From NCBI GenBank assembly GCA_017625835.1, contig JAGAKF010000079.1:1-50769 (forward strand): a stretch of DNA of 50,769 nt, written 5' to 3'. Below, one piece after another: positions 32,204 to 40,199 of the stretch. A program made the position numbers and the translations under genes. The notes beneath the pieces are model-generated. The model worked only from the letters and a program-made list of their open reading frames with translations. It was not told the origin of the DNA and did no database searches. Source of the stretch: Clostridia bacterium (lineage in GTDB: Bacteria > Bacillota > Clostridia > Oscillospirales > Acutalibacteraceae). Every line of letters starts with the position of its first letter. The first letter of the stretch is position 1.

Positions 32204-33358
32204 ATGTCAGATTCAGTTTTAAATCAATTCACACAGTCTGTTGAAGAAGAAAAAGTAGACACAGGCAGACGCTTTAAGGTTGGTATCATCGGTACAGGTT
32301 GGATCGCTGAGTCTCACCTTGAGAGCTACCTCGAAATGGACGATGTTGATATCGTTGCAATGGCAGACCTTATCCCGGGGAAGGCTGAAAAGTTTGCAAA
32401 GAGATACAACAAAGACGGCAGACTTGATAACGTTCGTTTCTATCCGAGCCACAAGGAACTCCTTGATGCTGAAACAGAACTTGATGCAGTAAGCGTTTGT
32501 ACATACAATATGACTCATGCTGAATGTTCAGTATATGCTCTTAAGAAGGGCGTAAACGTTCTTCTCGAAAAGCCGATGTGCGTTACAACTGAAGAAGCAG
32601 TTGAAATCATGAAGGCTGAAAAGGAAAGCGGAAAGATTATTTCAATCGGCTTCCAGCCCCGTGGCGATGAGAATATGAAGATGGTAAGAAAGATAGTTCA
32701 GTCAGGCGAGCTTGGCGAGATCTATTACATTCAGACAGGCGGCGGACGCAGACGCGGTGTGCCGAACGGTACATTCATCGAGAAGTCAACAGCAGGTATC
32801 GGCGCTATGGGCGACATCGGTTGCTATTCACTTGACGTTGTTCTTAACGCTATCGACTATCCGAAGCCGCTCACAGTTTCAGGTTATACATCAGGTTTCT
32901 TCGGCTCAAACCCGAAGTACAACAACCCTGCAGATGCAGCACGCTTCAATGTTGAAGACTTTGCAGCAGCATTTGTTCGTCTTGAAGGCGGCATCATCCT
33001 TGACTTCCGTATTTCATGGGCTATGCATCCTGACACACCGGGTGACACAATCATCTTCGGTAAGGAAGGCGCACTCAGAATTCCGTCAACAGACTGCTGG
33101 AACGGTTCAATGTCAGGTCCGATGACAATCTACCACGACGTAGCAGGTGAGCAGGTTGAAACAGTTGTTCCCCTCATCGAGAACAAGGGTAAGGGCCTCT
33201 TCTATAAGAAGTGCCGTTCATTCCTTGAGGCTATCGCAAACGGTGATCCGGCTCCGATCCCGACAAGCCAGATTCTCTACAACCAGGCAATTATTGACCA
33301 CATTGTTAAGTCAGCAGAGCTTGGCAAGGAAATCGAAGTTGTTATCCCTGAAATCTAA
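32204..33358 (+). CDS. Gfo/Idh/MocA-family oxidoreductase
   Basis: The protein has 384 residues. The Rossmann motif GIIGTGWIAESH is near residue 28, and the signature EKP is intact in LLEKPMCVT. A C-terminal alpha/beta domain with GDIGCYSLDVVL, typical of the dimer-forming half, follows. These enzymes use NAD(P) to oxidise or reduce sugars, inositols or glycosides. The N-terminus has about 25 extra polar residues. GGAG precedes the ATG. It is the second gene of the operon and is followed by a strong terminator. Confidence 0.88.
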   Translation: MSDSVLNQFTQSVEEEKVDTGRRFKVGIIGTGWIAESHLESYLEMDDVDIVAMADLIPGKAEKFAKRYNKDGRLDNVRFYPSHKELLDAETELDAVSVCTYNMTHAECSVYALKKGVNVLLEKPMCVTTEEAVEIMKAEKESGKIISIGFQPRGDENMKMVRKIVQSGELGEIYYIQTGGGRRRGVPNGTFIEKSTAGIGAMGDIGCYSLDVVLNAIDYPKPLTVSGYTSGFFGSNPKYNNPADAARFNVEDFAAAFVRLEGGIILDFRISWAMHPDTPGDTIIFGKEGALRIPSTDCWNGSMSGPMTIYHDVAGEQVETVVPLIENKGKGLFYKKCRSFLEAIANGDPAPIPTSQILYNQAIIDHIVKSAELGKEIEVVIPEI

Positions 33359-33369
33359 AATAATAATTA

Positions 33370-33403
33370 AAACCGTTGGAGCTTCGGCTTCAACGGTTTT
33401 TTT
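33370..33403 (+). terminator. Terminator of the epimerase-oxidoreductase operon
   Basis: Perfect 9-bp stem AAACCGTTG/CAACGGTTT with a 12-nt loop, then TTTTG. Confidence 0.85.
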
Positions 33404-33410
33404 GTAAAAG

Positions 33411-33437
33411 AAAAAGGAGTGGTTTTTCCACTCCTTT
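33411..33437 (-). terminator. Terminator of the zinc-ribbon membrane protein gene
   Basis: Perfect stem AAAGGAGTGG/CCACTCCTTT, loop of five, then TTCTTTT on the minus strand. Confidence 0.85.
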
Positions 33438-33447
33438 GGTTATTTGA

Positions 33448-34308
33448 TTATTTCTTTGCTTTTGCTTTTTCGTTTTCTTTAACGTACTTGTCGTTAAGCT
33501 CGCGCATCTCGTCTTTGATTGCTTCAACAGCTGCAAGGTCATATTTCTTTACGCCGAATTTTTCAACGAACTCTTCATAAGGAATGCTGTCGATGTAGCA
33601 CTGCTTGTACTTAACGTTGATGCCCTTAACCTTGATGATTACATTGATTGCAATAACAAGAACAAAAGCTGCGATAACACAGTATGCACCGAAACTTACG
33701 CCACCTTCAACAAGACCGGGAAGAACAGGTGTGATGCCTGAAATGAACATATTGTAGCAAACAATTGAAGCAACTGTTGCAATAATGCCGAGGCTTGAAA
33801 GGATGATGTTTCTGATAAAGCCCTTCGGTGAGCTTGAAAGGATGCTCAGTACGAGGCTGAGAAGCGCACACAAAGCAGCAACAACGATTGTAACCGCAGA
33901 AACTGCAAGGCAGATGAAAGCTTTGCCGAGAAGCGGTGAACCGAACATTCCGAACAAACCGTCAAAGTCCATTACAGAAACTTTGTTGTAAATTTCAAGA
34001 GCATTGAAAGTAACATTGTCGTCAAAGAAAGGTCCTACTGTATGGAGCGTTGCCAAAGGAAGGAAAAGAGTTCCGACAACAAGAAGAATGAGAACAAGAC
34101 GAACGATTGAAAGGGGAGTGCCGATTGTTGCGTTCTTTAATCTGTCAATTCTTTTCTGTGTTTTTGCATGCTCAAGTTCAGCGTTGATTGCGTCAACTTC
34201 GAGTCTTTCTTCGATTTTATAGTAGAGGAGATTTACTCCACAACTCGGACAATTAGGTTTAATGTTTGTGAGGCCGAGTTTCTTACCGCACTTAGGGCAA
34301 CTTGCCAT
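33448..34308 (-). CDS. Zinc-ribbon membrane protein of unknown function
   Basis: The protein has 286 residues. The N-terminal zinc ribbon has C4-C7 (CPKC) and C20-C23 (CPSC). A charged coiled-coil-like stretch (about 30-58) and four hydrophobic segments follow (about 65-85, 130-155, 165-190, 200-225), then a charged C-terminal tail rich in Lys and Glu. It is monocistronic. Membrane proteins with an N-terminal ribbon are common in gut Clostridia but have no agreed function. Confidence 0.65.
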   Translation of the reverse strand: MASCPKCGKKLGLTNIKPNCPSCGVNLLYYKIEERLEVDAINAELEHAKTQKRIDRLKNATIGTPLSIVRLVLILLVVGTLFLPLATLHTVGPFFDDNVTFNALEIYNKVSVMDFDGLFGMFGSPLLGKAFICLAVSAVTIVVAALCALLSLVLSILSSSPKGFIRNIILSSLGIIATVASIVCYNMFISGITPVLPGLVEGGVSFGAYCVIAAFVLVIAINVIIKVKGINVKYKQCYIDSIPYEEFVEKFGVKKYDLAAVEAIKDEMRELNDKYVKENEKAKAKK

Positions 34309-34338
34309 AAAGGATTCCTCCCATCTATTGATACAGAC

Positions 34339-34367
34339 ATTTTAACATATATTTTCTTATAAATCAA
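34339..34367 (-). promoter_or_regulatory. Promoter of the zinc-ribbon membrane protein gene
   Basis: Minus strand: TTGATT, 17 nt, TAAAAT; GGGAGG precedes the ATG at 34308. Confidence 0.55.
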
Positions 34368-34403
34368 GAACCTTTTAACTAATTTGCATATTAAATGCAA
34401 TTT

Positions 34404-35132
34404 TTATATGAATCCGCCGTCGATTCCGAGCACCTGACCGGTGATGAAACTGTTGCTTTCGTCAGCGAAGAATAGTGCTGCTTTGGCAATTTCGTCAGGA
34501 GTGCCGATTCTTCCGACAGGAGTTTCTTCTTTAAGAGCCTGCATCGTTTCCTCGTCAAAGCTGCTGTTCATCGGGGTATCTATAACTCCCGGTGCAATGC
34601 AGTTAACTGTAATTCCCGAGGGTGCAACCTCGCGCGCAAGAGCCTTTGTAAGGCCGATAACTGCAGCCTTTGAAGCCGAATAATGAACCTCACACGATGC
34701 GCCGACGACGCCCCACATTGAAGAAATGTTTATGATTCTTCCGTGCTTGTTATGTATCATAAAAGGCAAAGCGCACTGACAGCAGTTGAAAACGCTTTTA
34801 ACGTTGCAGTCAAACATTCTGTCAAAATCTTCAAGCGTGATGTCGGTAAAAAGCTTTTGCTGTGCGATGCCCGCGTTGTTGACGAGCACATCAACTCCGC
34901 CGAAAGCTTCTTTCGCTTTTTCAAAAAGAAATTGTGCTTCTTCGGGCTTGGAAACATCCGCTTTCACGGCAATGGCACTGTGTCCTTTTTTCGTGAGAGA
35001 TTCGCAGAGAGCAGCTGCTTCGGATTCGCTTGTGTTGTAGTTGATAACAACGTTGTACCCTGAATCAGCAAAAAGCGCAGCTGTTGCTGCGCCTATACCT
35101 CTTGCTGAACCTGTAATCAATACAGTTTTCAT
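34404..35132 (-). CDS. Short-chain dehydrogenase/reductase (FabG-like)
   Basis: The protein has 242 residues. The cofactor motif TGSARGIG lies at 7-14, NNAG in the middle, and the catalytic Ser in ISSMWG with YSASK (Tyr and Lys). The Arg after the Gly-rich loop suggests NADPH. The closest well-known relatives are 3-oxoacyl-ACP reductases, but the gene is alone and not in a fatty-acid cluster, so another ketone substrate is possible. Its ATG overlaps the stop of the lipoprotein gene by one base (TAATG). Confidence 0.85.
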   Translation of the reverse strand: MKTVLITGSARGIGAATAALFADSGYNVVINYNTSESEAAALCESLTKKGHSAIAVKADVSKPEEAQFLFEKAKEAFGGVDVLVNNAGIAQQKLFTDITLEDFDRMFDCNVKSVFNCCQCALPFMIHNKHGRIINISSMWGVVGASCEVHYSASKAAVIGLTKALAREVAPSGITVNCIAPGVIDTPMNSSFDEETMQALKEETPVGRIGTPDEIAKAALFFADESNSFITGQVLGIDGGFI

Positions 35133-36001
35133 TACTGTGCTCCACCGCCCATAGCTGCCAATGCTTTTTCGTCAAGCTTTGTGTAGCCTGTAAGGTCGAA
35201 GATTGAATTGTCAACCGTATCCTTGAATTCCTTGATTTCACAGATTGAAACTGTGTCGCCGTCAACAACTTCCTGACGAACCCACTTTTTGCCTTCGAAA
35301 TAGTATTTTGTTACAACACCGTCGTCTGTTTTGTACTCTTCGCAGGTATATGTTTTGCCACCGTCTTTAACGGTTGTTGTCTTAACGTATTTCTGGTCTT
35401 CGCCTGCCTGAGGAGTCATAATGTCTCCCATACCCATAGCGTCAGAATCAGTTTCCATATACATCTTCATACCTGAGTAGTTGAATGCAACGTATGTTTT
35501 GCCGTCCTTGTTGATAACCTTGGAATCAATTCCGTTGAGTGAAAGAGAAGCGCCGAACTTTTCACCGTCCATTGTAACTGTTGTCGGGATTTCTGCGCTC
35601 TCACCAAGGACTGTCATAGTCATAGTGAACTTCTTGTCATTGATTGTCTTTTTGATGATATCATCGCGAAGTGTAGTCTTCTGTACTTTTGTGCCTTCGT
35701 CAAGAAGATCATCTTTTGAAGCGTTGGGGTTAAAGTCTGCAAAATCGTCGGGGTTTACTGCTGCAGTGCCGTTTGAAGGTTTGGTTGTGCCTTCACCTTT
35801 GGTTGTGCTTGCAGTTGTTGAATTTCCGTCCTTCTCAGAAGGTTCGACGGGCTGTGTTTGTTTAACGCCGTCTTCATTTGTTACAACTTCACCTTTAGCA
35901 TCTGTTACATACTCAAAGTTTTCGTCTTCCTTGTCACCGCAAGCGGCAAAGGAAACAAGAATAATCATCATTGAAAGAATAATACATAAAGCTTTTTTCA
36001 T
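35132..36001 (-). CDS. Putative lipoprotein
   Basis: The protein has 289 residues. The signal sequence ends in a lipobox (SFAAC, Cys at 21), so it is predicted to be a membrane-anchored lipoprotein. A low-complexity Ser/Thr/Glu linker (about 45-100) leads to a beta-rich domain with repeated strands such as GKTYVAFNYSGMKMY and KTYTCEEYKTDDG. This resembles lipoproteins with a LolA/LppX-like half-barrel, but the resemblance is loose. It shares an operon with the SDR gene. Confidence 0.65.
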   Translation of the reverse strand: MKKALCIILSMMIILVSFAACGDKEDENFEYVTDAKGEVVTNEDGVKQTQPVEPSEKDGNSTTASTTKGEGTTKPSNGTAAVNPDDFADFNPNASKDDLLDEGTKVQKTTLRDDIIKKTINDKKFTMTMTVLGESAEIPTTVTMDGEKFGASLSLNGIDSKVINKDGKTYVAFNYSGMKMYMETDSDAMGMGDIMTPQAGEDQKYVKTTTVKDGGKTYTCEEYKTDDGVVTKYYFEGKKWVRQEVVDGDTVSICEIKEFKDTVDNSIFDLTGYTKLDEKALAAMGGGAQ

Positions 36002-36035
36002 TACTGATAACCTCCGTTGGTTTGTTACACATATA

Positions 36036-36064
36036 GATTACATTATTTGCCGAGTAAAATCAAG
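36036..36064 (-). promoter_or_regulatory. Promoter of the lipoprotein-SDR operon
   Basis: Minus strand: TTGATT, 17 nt, TAATCT; GGAGG precedes the ATG at 36001. Confidence 0.45.
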
Positions 36065-36100
36065 TGAAATATTTGTAAACAATTTATTAGCTGTCTGTTA

Positions 36101-36128
36101 TTGACATTATCGTGTTTAGGATTATAAT
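36101..36128 (+). promoter_or_regulatory. Promoter of the AlkP-superfamily gene
   Basis: TTGACA, 16 nt, TATAAT, 18 nt before the ATG at 36147. Confidence 0.75.
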
Positions 36129-36146
36129 TTTTACGAGGTGATTTTA

Positions 36147-36935
36147 ATGCAGGATGTTTTTTGTCCGTTGAAATTAACAGGTATATCTGCTTCTTTGTGC
36201 AGGGCTTTGAATTTCGAAGCACCGAAAGAAGCGGAAAAATCGGTAGAAGTTCTTGATAAGCTTACGGAAAACAAGAATATTGACAGGATATTTATGTATA
36301 ATCCCGATGCGGTTGCACTCTGGATTTTTGAAAAATACACGGATCTTTTTGCTCCCGTTATGCTCAACAGCGATATTACTCTTCCGTTGCAGACGGTTAT
36401 GCCGAGCGTAACACCCGTTTGCTTCGGCACAATGTATACTGGTGCAGAACCTTCGGTGCACGGAATTCAGTCGTATACTAAACCCGTAATTAAAATTGAT
36501 ACGGTTTTTGATGTGCTTATCCGCAACGGAAAGAAACCGTGCATTGTTTCAACGGGTAACGACAGTATGTCGAAAATTTTCCTTGAAAGGGAAATGGATT
36601 ACTTTATAGTTGAAACTCCCGACGAAGCAAACGAAAAAGCACTTGAACTCATAAAAGAGGACAAGTACGACCTCATCTGTGTTTATAACGGAAACTACGA
36701 CGGCAGAATGCACCGTGTAGGTCCCGAAGGCGAGGAAGCAATCGATGCCCTGAAGCATAATGTGAATGCTTACGAAACCTTTGCAAAGGCAATAAAAGAA
36801 AACTGGACTGAGCATAAAACCCTTCTCGGTTTTGCGCCTGACCACGGATGCCACGAAATTGACGGTGGCGCAGGAAGCCACGGACTGATGATGCCAGAGG
36901 ATATGAACATCGTGCATTTTTACAGCGTTATATAA
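36147..36935 (+). CDS. Alkaline-phosphatase-superfamily phosphodiesterase/hydrolase
   Basis: The ATG at 36147 (262 residues) is preferred to the GTG at 36138, because GAGGTG lies 6 nt before it and the GTG is part of that ribosome site. Metal and nucleophile elements of the superfamily can be read in order: MYNPDAVALW (Asp), PSVTPVCFGTMYTG (Thr nucleophile), YDGRMHRVGP (Asp and His), APDHGCH (Asp and His) and AGSHG (His). The set is complete, although the protein is shorter than most members. A soluble nucleotide or phospho-sugar hydrolase is likely; the substrate is unknown. Confidence 0.75.
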   Translation: MQDVFCPLKLTGISASLCRALNFEAPKEAEKSVEVLDKLTENKNIDRIFMYNPDAVALWIFEKYTDLFAPVMLNSDITLPLQTVMPSVTPVCFGTMYTGAEPSVHGIQSYTKPVIKIDTVFDVLIRNGKKPCIVSTGNDSMSKIFLEREMDYFIVETPDEANEKALELIKEDKYDLICVYNGNYDGRMHRVGPEGEEAIDALKHNVNAYETFAKAIKENWTEHKTLLGFAPDHGCHEIDGGAGSHGLMMPEDMNIVHFYSVI

Positions 36936-36940
36936 AACGA

Positions 36941-36976
36941 ACTCCCGAAAGCTTAAAGCGATCGGGAGTGTTTTTT
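36941..36976. terminator. Bidirectional terminator
   Basis: Stem ACTCCCGA/TCGGGAGT followed by TTTTTTT on the plus strand; it lies between convergent genes ending at 36935 and 36976. Confidence 0.8.
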
Positions 36977-38046
36977 TAAAACTTTATAACCTCATTCTTT
37001 TCGGCTGATTCAAACATTGCTTCAACAACCTTGATAAGGCGCCTCTGCTGGTCGTGTGTGACCAACTGTTCTGCCTTGCCCTCAAGAGCATCGCAAAGAT
37101 TGTTGTAAAGTCTGCTTTCGTCGCTGAAAGAAACTTTTTCGACGTAGGGGAGGGGATACTTTTTGATTGTTTCGTCGGTTCTGGGTGCCATTGTCTTTGT
37201 AAGGCCGACGCCAGCCTGAATCGGCACTGCATCTCTGTTTTCCCAGTCGGAAACCTTAACGATTTCACCGTTATAATCCCAGTCTGTGATAACGGCAGTT
37301 CCGTTTTCACCCTGCATATACCAGCGGGGAAGGTCGATAAAATTGCTTGTGCCGACGTAAAGGTGAACTGTGAGGTTGCCCTCGTATCTGAGTTCGCAGC
37401 TGAATCCGTCGTCAACTTCGTCGTTGGTTATGTTTGTAATCTGATTGTAAACGGAAAGAAGCTTCTTGTCATCAAAAAGCATAAGAATCTGGTCAAGGGT
37501 ATGTATGCCCCAGTCAAGGATCATTCCGCCACCCTGAGCTTTTTTCTGTCTCCAGTCACCGGGGATACCTCTTGAACCGCAGACACGTGATTCAATATTG
37601 AACAGTCTGCCGAGAGTGTTTTCTTCGTAAATCTTCTTGATCGTGAGGTAGTCAGGGTCGAAACGTCTGTTCTGATGAACAGTGAAGAGCTTGCCTGTTC
37701 GTTCGCTTGCGGCAATCATTTCTTCAAGCATTTCGCTGGACATCGTAACGGGTTTTTCGCTCATTACGTTTTTGCCTGCTTCCATTGCCTGAATTGCAAT
37801 TTCCCTGTGAAGGTCGTTGGGAGTTGCAACAACGATGAAATCAATTCTTTCGTCAGCAAGAAGTTCTTCTCTTGACGAGAAAACGTGAATTCCGTTTTCC
37901 TTTGCAAGTTCACATCTTTCTTCTTTGATGTCATAGATGCCGACGAGCTCCATTCTCTCGCTCATATCGCGCATCATTTTTTCAGTATGCCATTTACCCA
38001 TACCGCCGTAACCGATGACGGCAGTACCGATTTTTCCGTTTATCAT
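36976..38046 (-). CDS. Gfo/Idh/MocA-family oxidoreductase
   Basis: The protein has 356 residues with the nucleotide-binding motif VIGYGGMGKWH, intact EKP in MSEKPVTMS, and the C-terminal helix-turn DWGIHTLDQILML typical of the family. It is the last of three minus-strand genes (two TIM-barrel isomerases, then this gene), the same pairing of functions as at 31.3-33.4 kb, suggesting a second pathway of the same type for a different sugar. No substrate can be given. Confidence 0.87.
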   Translation of the reverse strand: MINGKIGTAVIGYGGMGKWHTEKMMRDMSERMELVGIYDIKEERCELAKENGIHVFSSREELLADERIDFIVVATPNDLHREIAIQAMEAGKNVMSEKPVTMSSEMLEEMIAASERTGKLFTVHQNRRFDPDYLTIKKIYEENTLGRLFNIESRVCGSRGIPGDWRQKKAQGGGMILDWGIHTLDQILMLFDDKKLLSVYNQITNITNDEVDDGFSCELRYEGNLTVHLYVGTSNFIDLPRWYMQGENGTAVITDWDYNGEIVKVSDWENRDAVPIQAGVGLTKTMAPRTDETIKKYPLPYVEKVSFSDESRLYNNLCDALEGKAEQLVTHDQQRRLIKVVEAMFESAEKNEVIKF

Positions 38047-38099
38047 TTTATAATGCCTCTTTTCTTAACTTTTGCCGTAAGGCATGGATGAATTATGGT

Positions 38100-39065
38100 T
38101 TATGCCCACCACATTTCAGTGGTTGCTTCTGTAATAAGTACGTTTTTGAGAGTGTTGACAGCTTTTGTAAGACCTTCGTTCTGGCTCATAAGGCTGTCTT
38201 CGTGCTCAATGCTGATTGCGTAATCGTAGCCGACAAGACGGAGATTGCTGATGATATCCTTCCAGTAAACCTCGTCGTTACCGTAGCCGACGCTTCTGAA
38301 AATCCAAGAACGGTTGATTTCATCACCGTACGGCTTTGTATCGAGAACACCGTTAACAGCAGTGTTGTATTTGTCGATCTTTGTATCCTTTGCGTGGAAA
38401 TGGAAAATAGCGTCGCCGAGCTTGCGGATACAAGCAACGGGATCCATACCCTGCCAGATAAGGTGGCTCGGGTCAAAGTTTGCACCGATTTCGGGGCCCA
38501 CTGCTTCGCGAAGGCGAAGCAGGCTGTCGCAGTTATATACGCAGAAACCGGGGTGAAGCTCAAGAGCAATCTTGTTAACGCCGTGAGCCTTTGCAAATTC
38601 AACAAGATCTTTCCAGTAGGGGATAAGAACCTCGTTCCACTGCCATTCAAGAATTTCGCTGAAATCGTCAGGCCAGGGGCAGGTTACCCAGTTTGGATAT
38701 TTTGCGCCTTCCCAGTCACCGGGACAGCCTGAGAATGTATTGATCTGATGAAGACCAAGCTTTTCAGCAAGGAGAATTGTGTTGCGGATTGTCTTGTCAT
38801 ATTCAGCTGCAATTTTCTTGTTCGGATGGACAGGGTTGCCGTGGCAGCTGAGCGCACTGATCTGCATATCGTATTTTGCGATAGTTGCCTTGAATTCCTC
38901 GAGCTTTGCCTCGTCGCCAAGAAGCTCTTCAGGATTTGCGTGTGCATTTCCGGGGTAACCGCCGCAACCGATTTCAACCATCTCTATGCCGAGAGATTTG
39001 AAATATTTAAGTGCTTCGTCAAGCGGTAAATTCTGAAGCAAACAAGTAAAAACACCAAGTTTCAT
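38100..39065 (-). CDS. Sugar phosphate isomerase/epimerase (TIM barrel)
   Basis: The protein has 321 residues, longer than the other two isomerases of the window. Landmarks are LPLDEALKYF and EIGCGGYPGNAH near the N-terminus, FDPSHLIWQGMD in the middle, FHFHAKDT and SIEHEDSLM (metal-type Glu/His). This is a divergent member of the xylose-isomerase-like barrel. GGAG precedes the ATG. It follows the 240-residue isomerase by 17 nt. Confidence 0.82.
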   Translation of the reverse strand: MKLGVFTCLLQNLPLDEALKYFKSLGIEMVEIGCGGYPGNAHANPEELLGDEAKLEEFKATIAKYDMQISALSCHGNPVHPNKKIAAEYDKTIRNTILLAEKLGLHQINTFSGCPGDWEGAKYPNWVTCPWPDDFSEILEWQWNEVLIPYWKDLVEFAKAHGVNKIALELHPGFCVYNCDSLLRLREAVGPEIGANFDPSHLIWQGMDPVACIRKLGDAIFHFHAKDTKIDKYNTAVNGVLDTKPYGDEINRSWIFRSVGYGNDEVYWKDIISNLRLVGYDYAISIEHEDSLMSQNEGLTKAVNTLKNVLITEATTEMWWA

Positions 39066-39082
39066 TTTAAAACTCTCCTTTA

Positions 39083-39805
39083 TTATAAGTTTTCTTTAAA
39101 GAATTTCATACTGCGTGCAATGTCCTCAACGCCTGTCGGAACGGGCTCGTCATTTTCAAGAACAAGCCATTCCATATCAACTTCCTTGGCAGCCTTGAAA
39201 ACTGAAAGAAGGTCGTTTTCACCTTCACCGAGAGCCATAGGCTTGCGGTTGATACCGTCCTTGATGTGAAGAAGAATGATTTTGTCTGCATTGTCCTTGA
39301 TGTAATTATAGTTGTCAGCACCGCCGCAGAAGCTCCAGTATGTGTCAAGCTCGAGGTAAGCACCATCAGCAATGCAATCCATACAGAGTCTGTCACCGAA
39401 TTTAATTTCAAACTCTTCTGTGTGGTTATGATAGTAGAACTTGATTCCCTCTTTTTCGCCGATCTTGTTTGCATATGAGAATGTATCAACAAGTGCCTTG
39501 ACGTCTTCTTCGGTGCTGTGCGGAGCTCCGCCTGTACCGACGTACTTAAGGCCGAGGATTTTTGCAATGCGGATTGTTTCTTCGATTGTCTCGGGTGCAA
39601 ACTGGTCAACGCCGATATGGCAGCCGACAGCTGTAAGTCCGAGCTCGTCAAGCTTAGCCTTGATTGCTTCGGGTTCGCAACCGCCAAAGCCTGCAAACTC
39701 AACGCCCTCAAATCCGATTTCCTTTACTTTCTCAAGGATCTGAAGAAATTCTTCTGCATTTTTGTAGTCGTCTCTTAATGTGTAAAGCTGAACTGCAAGT
39801 TTCAT
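39083..39805 (-). CDS. Sugar phosphate isomerase/epimerase (TIM barrel)
   Basis: The protein has 240 residues. It shares the plan of the 31361 gene: AVQLYTLRDDYKNAEEF at the N-terminus, FEGVEFAGF, YYHNHTEEF for the metal site, LELDTYWSFCGG and LLHIKDG. It is the first gene of the three-gene operon 39805-36976. Sequence relation to the 276-residue isomerase suggests divergence from a common ancestor. Confidence 0.85.
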   Translation of the reverse strand: MKLAVQLYTLRDDYKNAEEFLQILEKVKEIGFEGVEFAGFGGCEPEAIKAKLDELGLTAVGCHIGVDQFAPETIEETIRIAKILGLKYVGTGGAPHSTEEDVKALVDTFSYANKIGEKEGIKFYYHNHTEEFEIKFGDRLCMDCIADGAYLELDTYWSFCGGADNYNYIKDNADKIILLHIKDGINRKPMALGEGENDLLSVFKAAKEVDMEWLVLENDEPVPTGVEDIARSMKFFKENL

Positions 39806-39844
39806 TATGTATAACCTCCTGAAGGATTTTTCCTTATCAAATGA

Positions 39845-39873
39845 ATTCTACAACAAAGAAAAAATCATTTCAA
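39845..39873 (-). promoter_or_regulatory. Promoter of the isomerase-isomerase-oxidoreductase operon
   Basis: Minus strand: TTGAAA, 17 nt, TAGAAT; GGAGG precedes the ATG at 39805. Confidence 0.5.
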
Positions 39874-39954
39874 CACTTTAATGCAAAAAAGTGGGTTTTT
39901 CTTGAAAAATTTTTTCGTTTCAATTCATAAATAATATACCAAAGCATAACAGAA

Positions 39955-40096
39955 AGTTCATATCTCTGTAACATTTCGGGATTAAAATCTAACTGTACTC
40001 AACGAGAGAGCCGCAACTCTTGTTAGTACATACCCCTCCTCAATAAACCCCTCAATTATTGGAAAAAGAAGTCGAGCAATCGGCTTCTTTTTTCTT
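39955..40096 (+). ncRNA. Possible small RNA ending in an intrinsic terminator
   Basis: Between the divergent isomerase operon and spoIIQ there are 394 bp without a gene. A strong plus-strand terminator (stem AAGAAGTCGA/TCGGCTTCTT, 40065-40088, then TTTTTTC) has no gene in front of it, so a short transcript may end here. No promoter of good quality and no known RNA family were recognised. Confidence 0.3.
40065..40096 (+). terminator. Orphan intrinsic terminator upstream of the SpoIIQ-like gene
   Basis: 10-bp stem AAGAAGTCGA/TCGGCTTCTT with G-T pairing, followed by TTTTTTC. Confidence 0.75.
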
Positions 40097-40140
40097 TTGT
40101 TTTGCTTTGATGTAAATTTAAAATCTGAATTTTCACAAGT

Positions 40141-40169
40141 GCATAAATATGTTTTTTATGCCAAAACTA
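40141..40169 (+). promoter_or_regulatory. Sigma-F-like promoter of the SpoIIQ-like gene
   Basis: GCATA, 14-nt spacer, GCCAAAACTA. This fits the sigma-F pattern GYATA / GGNNANAHTR at all but one fixed base, with a spacer one shorter than usual. No sigma-A promoter of similar quality is present. It matches forespore expression of spoIIQ in model spore formers. Confidence 0.5.
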
Positions 40170-40199
40170 TACCTGACGAAATGATAAGGAGAATTATTT

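Noticed and set aside
34376-34403. Terminator for the SDR gene
   Set aside because: A TTGCAT/ATGCAA stem is present, but it is short and has no T-run in the minus direction, so it was not listed.
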